Both the position numbers and the translations under genes were made by a program. Positions 14,530 through 15,844 of a stretch of DNA of 15,844 bases are shown here, in pieces; the stretch's first letter is position 1, and each line of letters starts with the position of its first letter. The DNA comes from an uncultured Eubacterium sp. GTDB lineage: Bacteria; Bacillota; Clostridia; Lachnospirales; Lachnospiraceae. Under the pieces are notes generated by a model. That model was not told the origin of the DNA and searched no databases. It saw nothing but the letters and a program-made list of their open reading frames with translations. Location of the stretch: NCBI GenBank assembly GCA_934358495.1, contig CAKRKO010000064.1, positions 1-15,844 of the forward strand, in the 5' to 3' direction.

Positions 14530-15742
14530 AATGCTGACACTGGATCGTTTTGAGGAAGCCAGTGAAATCGTCAAAAAAGTTACACAGGAGACAAAACTTG
14601 TATACAGCGAGTATCTGAGTGAGCAGACAGGAAATAAAGTATACCTGAAACCGGAAAACATGCAGTTTACCGGTGCATATAAAGTACGTGGTGCTTATTA
14701 TAAAATCAGTACTTTGACAGAAGAAGAACGTCAGCGCGGTCTGATCACTGCATCTGCAGGAAATCATGCACAGGGTGTAGCTTATGCTGCAAAACGTTAT
14801 GGAGCAAAGGCGACTATTGTAATGCCGACAACAACTCCGTTAATTAAAGTAAACCGTACCAAGAGTTATGGTGCAGAGGTTGTTCTGTATGGAGATGTCT
14901 ATGATGAAGCTTGCGCAAAAGCATATGAACTGGCAGAAGAGCATGGTTATACTTTTATCCATCCGTTTGATGATCCCGCAGTTGCAACCGGTCAGGGAAC
15001 TATTGCAATGGAAATTTTCCAGGAACTTCCGCTGGTAGAATATATTTTGGTTCCAATCGGTGGTGGCGGACTTGCAACTGGTGTATCCACACTGGCGAAA
15101 TTGTTAAATCCAAAGATTAAAGTAATTGGTGTGGAACCGGCTGGTGCAAATTGTATGCAGGCTTCTCTGGAAGCAGGAAAAGTAGTAACCTTACCGAAGG
15201 TAAATACTATTGCTGACGGTACTGCTGTAAAAACCCCGGGAAGCAATATTTTCCCATACATTCAGGAAAATCTGGACGATATCATTACCGTACATGATGA
15301 TGAGCTCATCGTAGCATTCCTTGATATGGTAGAAAACCATAAGATGATCGTGGAAAATTCCGGTCTGCTGACAGTAGCAGCACTGAAACATCTGAATGTG
15401 AAAGATAAACGTGTGGTTTCTATCCTGAGCGGAGGAAATATGGATGTTATTACGATGTCTTCTGTTGTACAGAAAGGTCTGATCCTGCGTGATCGTATTT
15501 TTACCGTATCCATTCAGCTTCCGGATAAACCAGGCGAACTGTGCAGAGTTGCGGGTGTTGTAGCAGGGGTACAGGCAAATGTGATCAAATTGGATCATAA
15601 TCAGTTTGTATCATCTAATAGAAATGCGGCTGTGGAGATTCGGATTACTATGGAAGCGTTTGGCACCGAGCATAAGAGAGAAATCATTGCGGCACTTCGC
15701 GAAGCAGGTTATGATCCGAAACTAATTCAGGCAGTTCTGTAA
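14522..15742 (+). CDS. ilvA: Threonine ammonia-lyase with C-terminal ACT domain
   Basis: A 406-residue PLP enzyme that deaminates threonine to 2-oxobutanoate, the first committed step toward isoleucine or an entry to propionate formation. The PLP lysine is K54 in FTGAYKVRGAYYK, the asparagine loop is TASAGNHAQGVAYAAKRYGA, and the phosphate-binding loop is PIGGGGLATG (178-187). Residues about 324-406 (DRIFTVSIQLPDKPGELCRV...) form one ACT-like regulatory domain. This layout is the medium-length form of about 400 residues, so the split between biosynthetic ilvA and catabolic tdcB roles cannot be settled from sequence; the ACT domain suggests amino-acid control. Its ATG overlaps the ftsY end by 8 nt, with AAGGAGG inside ftsY, implying translational coupling. 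Confidence 0.95.
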   Translation: MSEMLTLDRFEEASEIVKKVTQETKLVYSEYLSEQTGNKVYLKPENMQFTGAYKVRGAYYKISTLTEEERQRGLITASAGNHAQGVAYAAKRYGAKATIVMPTTTPLIKVNRTKSYGAEVVLYGDVYDEACAKAYELAEEHGYTFIHPFDDPAVATGQGTIAMEIFQELPLVEYILVPIGGGGLATGVSTLAKLLNPKIKVIGVEPAGANCMQASLEAGKVVTLPKVNTIADGTAVKTPGSNIFPYIQENLDDIITVHDDELIVAFLDMVENHKMIVENSGLLTVAALKHLNVKDKRVVSILSGGNMDVITMSSVVQKGLILRDRIFTVSIQLPDKPGELCRVAGVVAGVQANVIKLDHNQFVSSNRNAAVEIRITMEAFGTEHKREIIAALREAGYDPKLIQAVL

Positions 15743-15806
15743 ATTCTTGTTTAGGGTAAGTTGGAATAGGATGTGACAAAAACTCCAATGCAGGCACGAC
15801 GGATTT

Positions 15807-15834
15807 CCTATCTTCGCTGCGCCGCCTATCTTCG
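15807..15834. repeat. Short direct repeats in a GC-rich block at the right edge
   Basis: CCTATCTTCG occurs at 15807-15816 and 15825-15834, an 18-base step, within a GC-rich stretch (about 15791-15844) that differs in composition from its surroundings. It resembles the beginning of an interspersed intergenic repeat cut off by the window edge. No coding function is supported, and no terminator after ilvA is obvious. Confidence 0.45.
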
Positions 15835-15844
15835 ACCGCTTCCG

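Overview
The window is chromosomal DNA of a low-to-moderate GC Firmicute, most likely a gut Lachnospiraceae relative (Blautia, Dorea, Roseburia type). This rests on gene order (tmcAL, ackA, rpmF, plsX, acpP, rnc, smc, ftsY), strong GGAGG ribosome binding sites, consensus sigma-A promoters and codon use. I cannot name the species. Most of the window is conserved housekeeping DNA; the accessory material lies at about 5.16-6.92 kb and at the extreme right end.

Left part, minus strand: the first 531 codons of pyruvate carboxylase (1-1593, running off the left edge) behind a good promoter, then a 379-base gap crowded with ATGCA motifs, then the tRNA(Met) cytidine acetate ligase tmcAL (1973-3274). 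Divergent from tmcAL is acetate kinase ackA (3594-4784). Next is rpmF (4924-5103), only 59 codons, with a perfect TTGACA-17-TATAAT promoter and a textbook terminator.

Middle, accessory part: a two-unit repeat of exactly 66-bp period (5197-5321) whose 35-36 nt repeat and about 30 nt variable cores have type II CRISPR dimensions, although no cas gene is present. It is followed by a small HTH regulator (5435-5782) with an odd C-terminal tail, an uncharacterised helical protein (5847-6359), a 300-base stretch without a credible gene, a long hairpin terminator (6658-6703), and a patatin-like hydrolase (6924-7781) with its own promoter.

Right part, plus strand: plsX, acpP, rnc, smc, ftsY and ilvA lie close together behind a promoter at 7823-7851. 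They link phospholipid and fatty acid precursor supply (PlsX, ACP), dsRNA processing (RNase III), chromosome organisation (SMC), membrane protein targeting (FtsY) and isoleucine synthesis or threonine breakdown (threonine ammonia-lyase, overlapping ftsY by 8 nt). A 17-bp hairpin sits between acpP and rnc. The window ends in a GC-rich repeat-like block after ilvA.

The signals most worth checking are the CRISPR-like relic, the inverted repeat and promoter inside the tail of the HTH gene, the acpP-rnc hairpin as a possible RNase III target, and a near-identical 16-bp element upstream of both pyc and tmcAL. No complete novel multi-gene system is evident.
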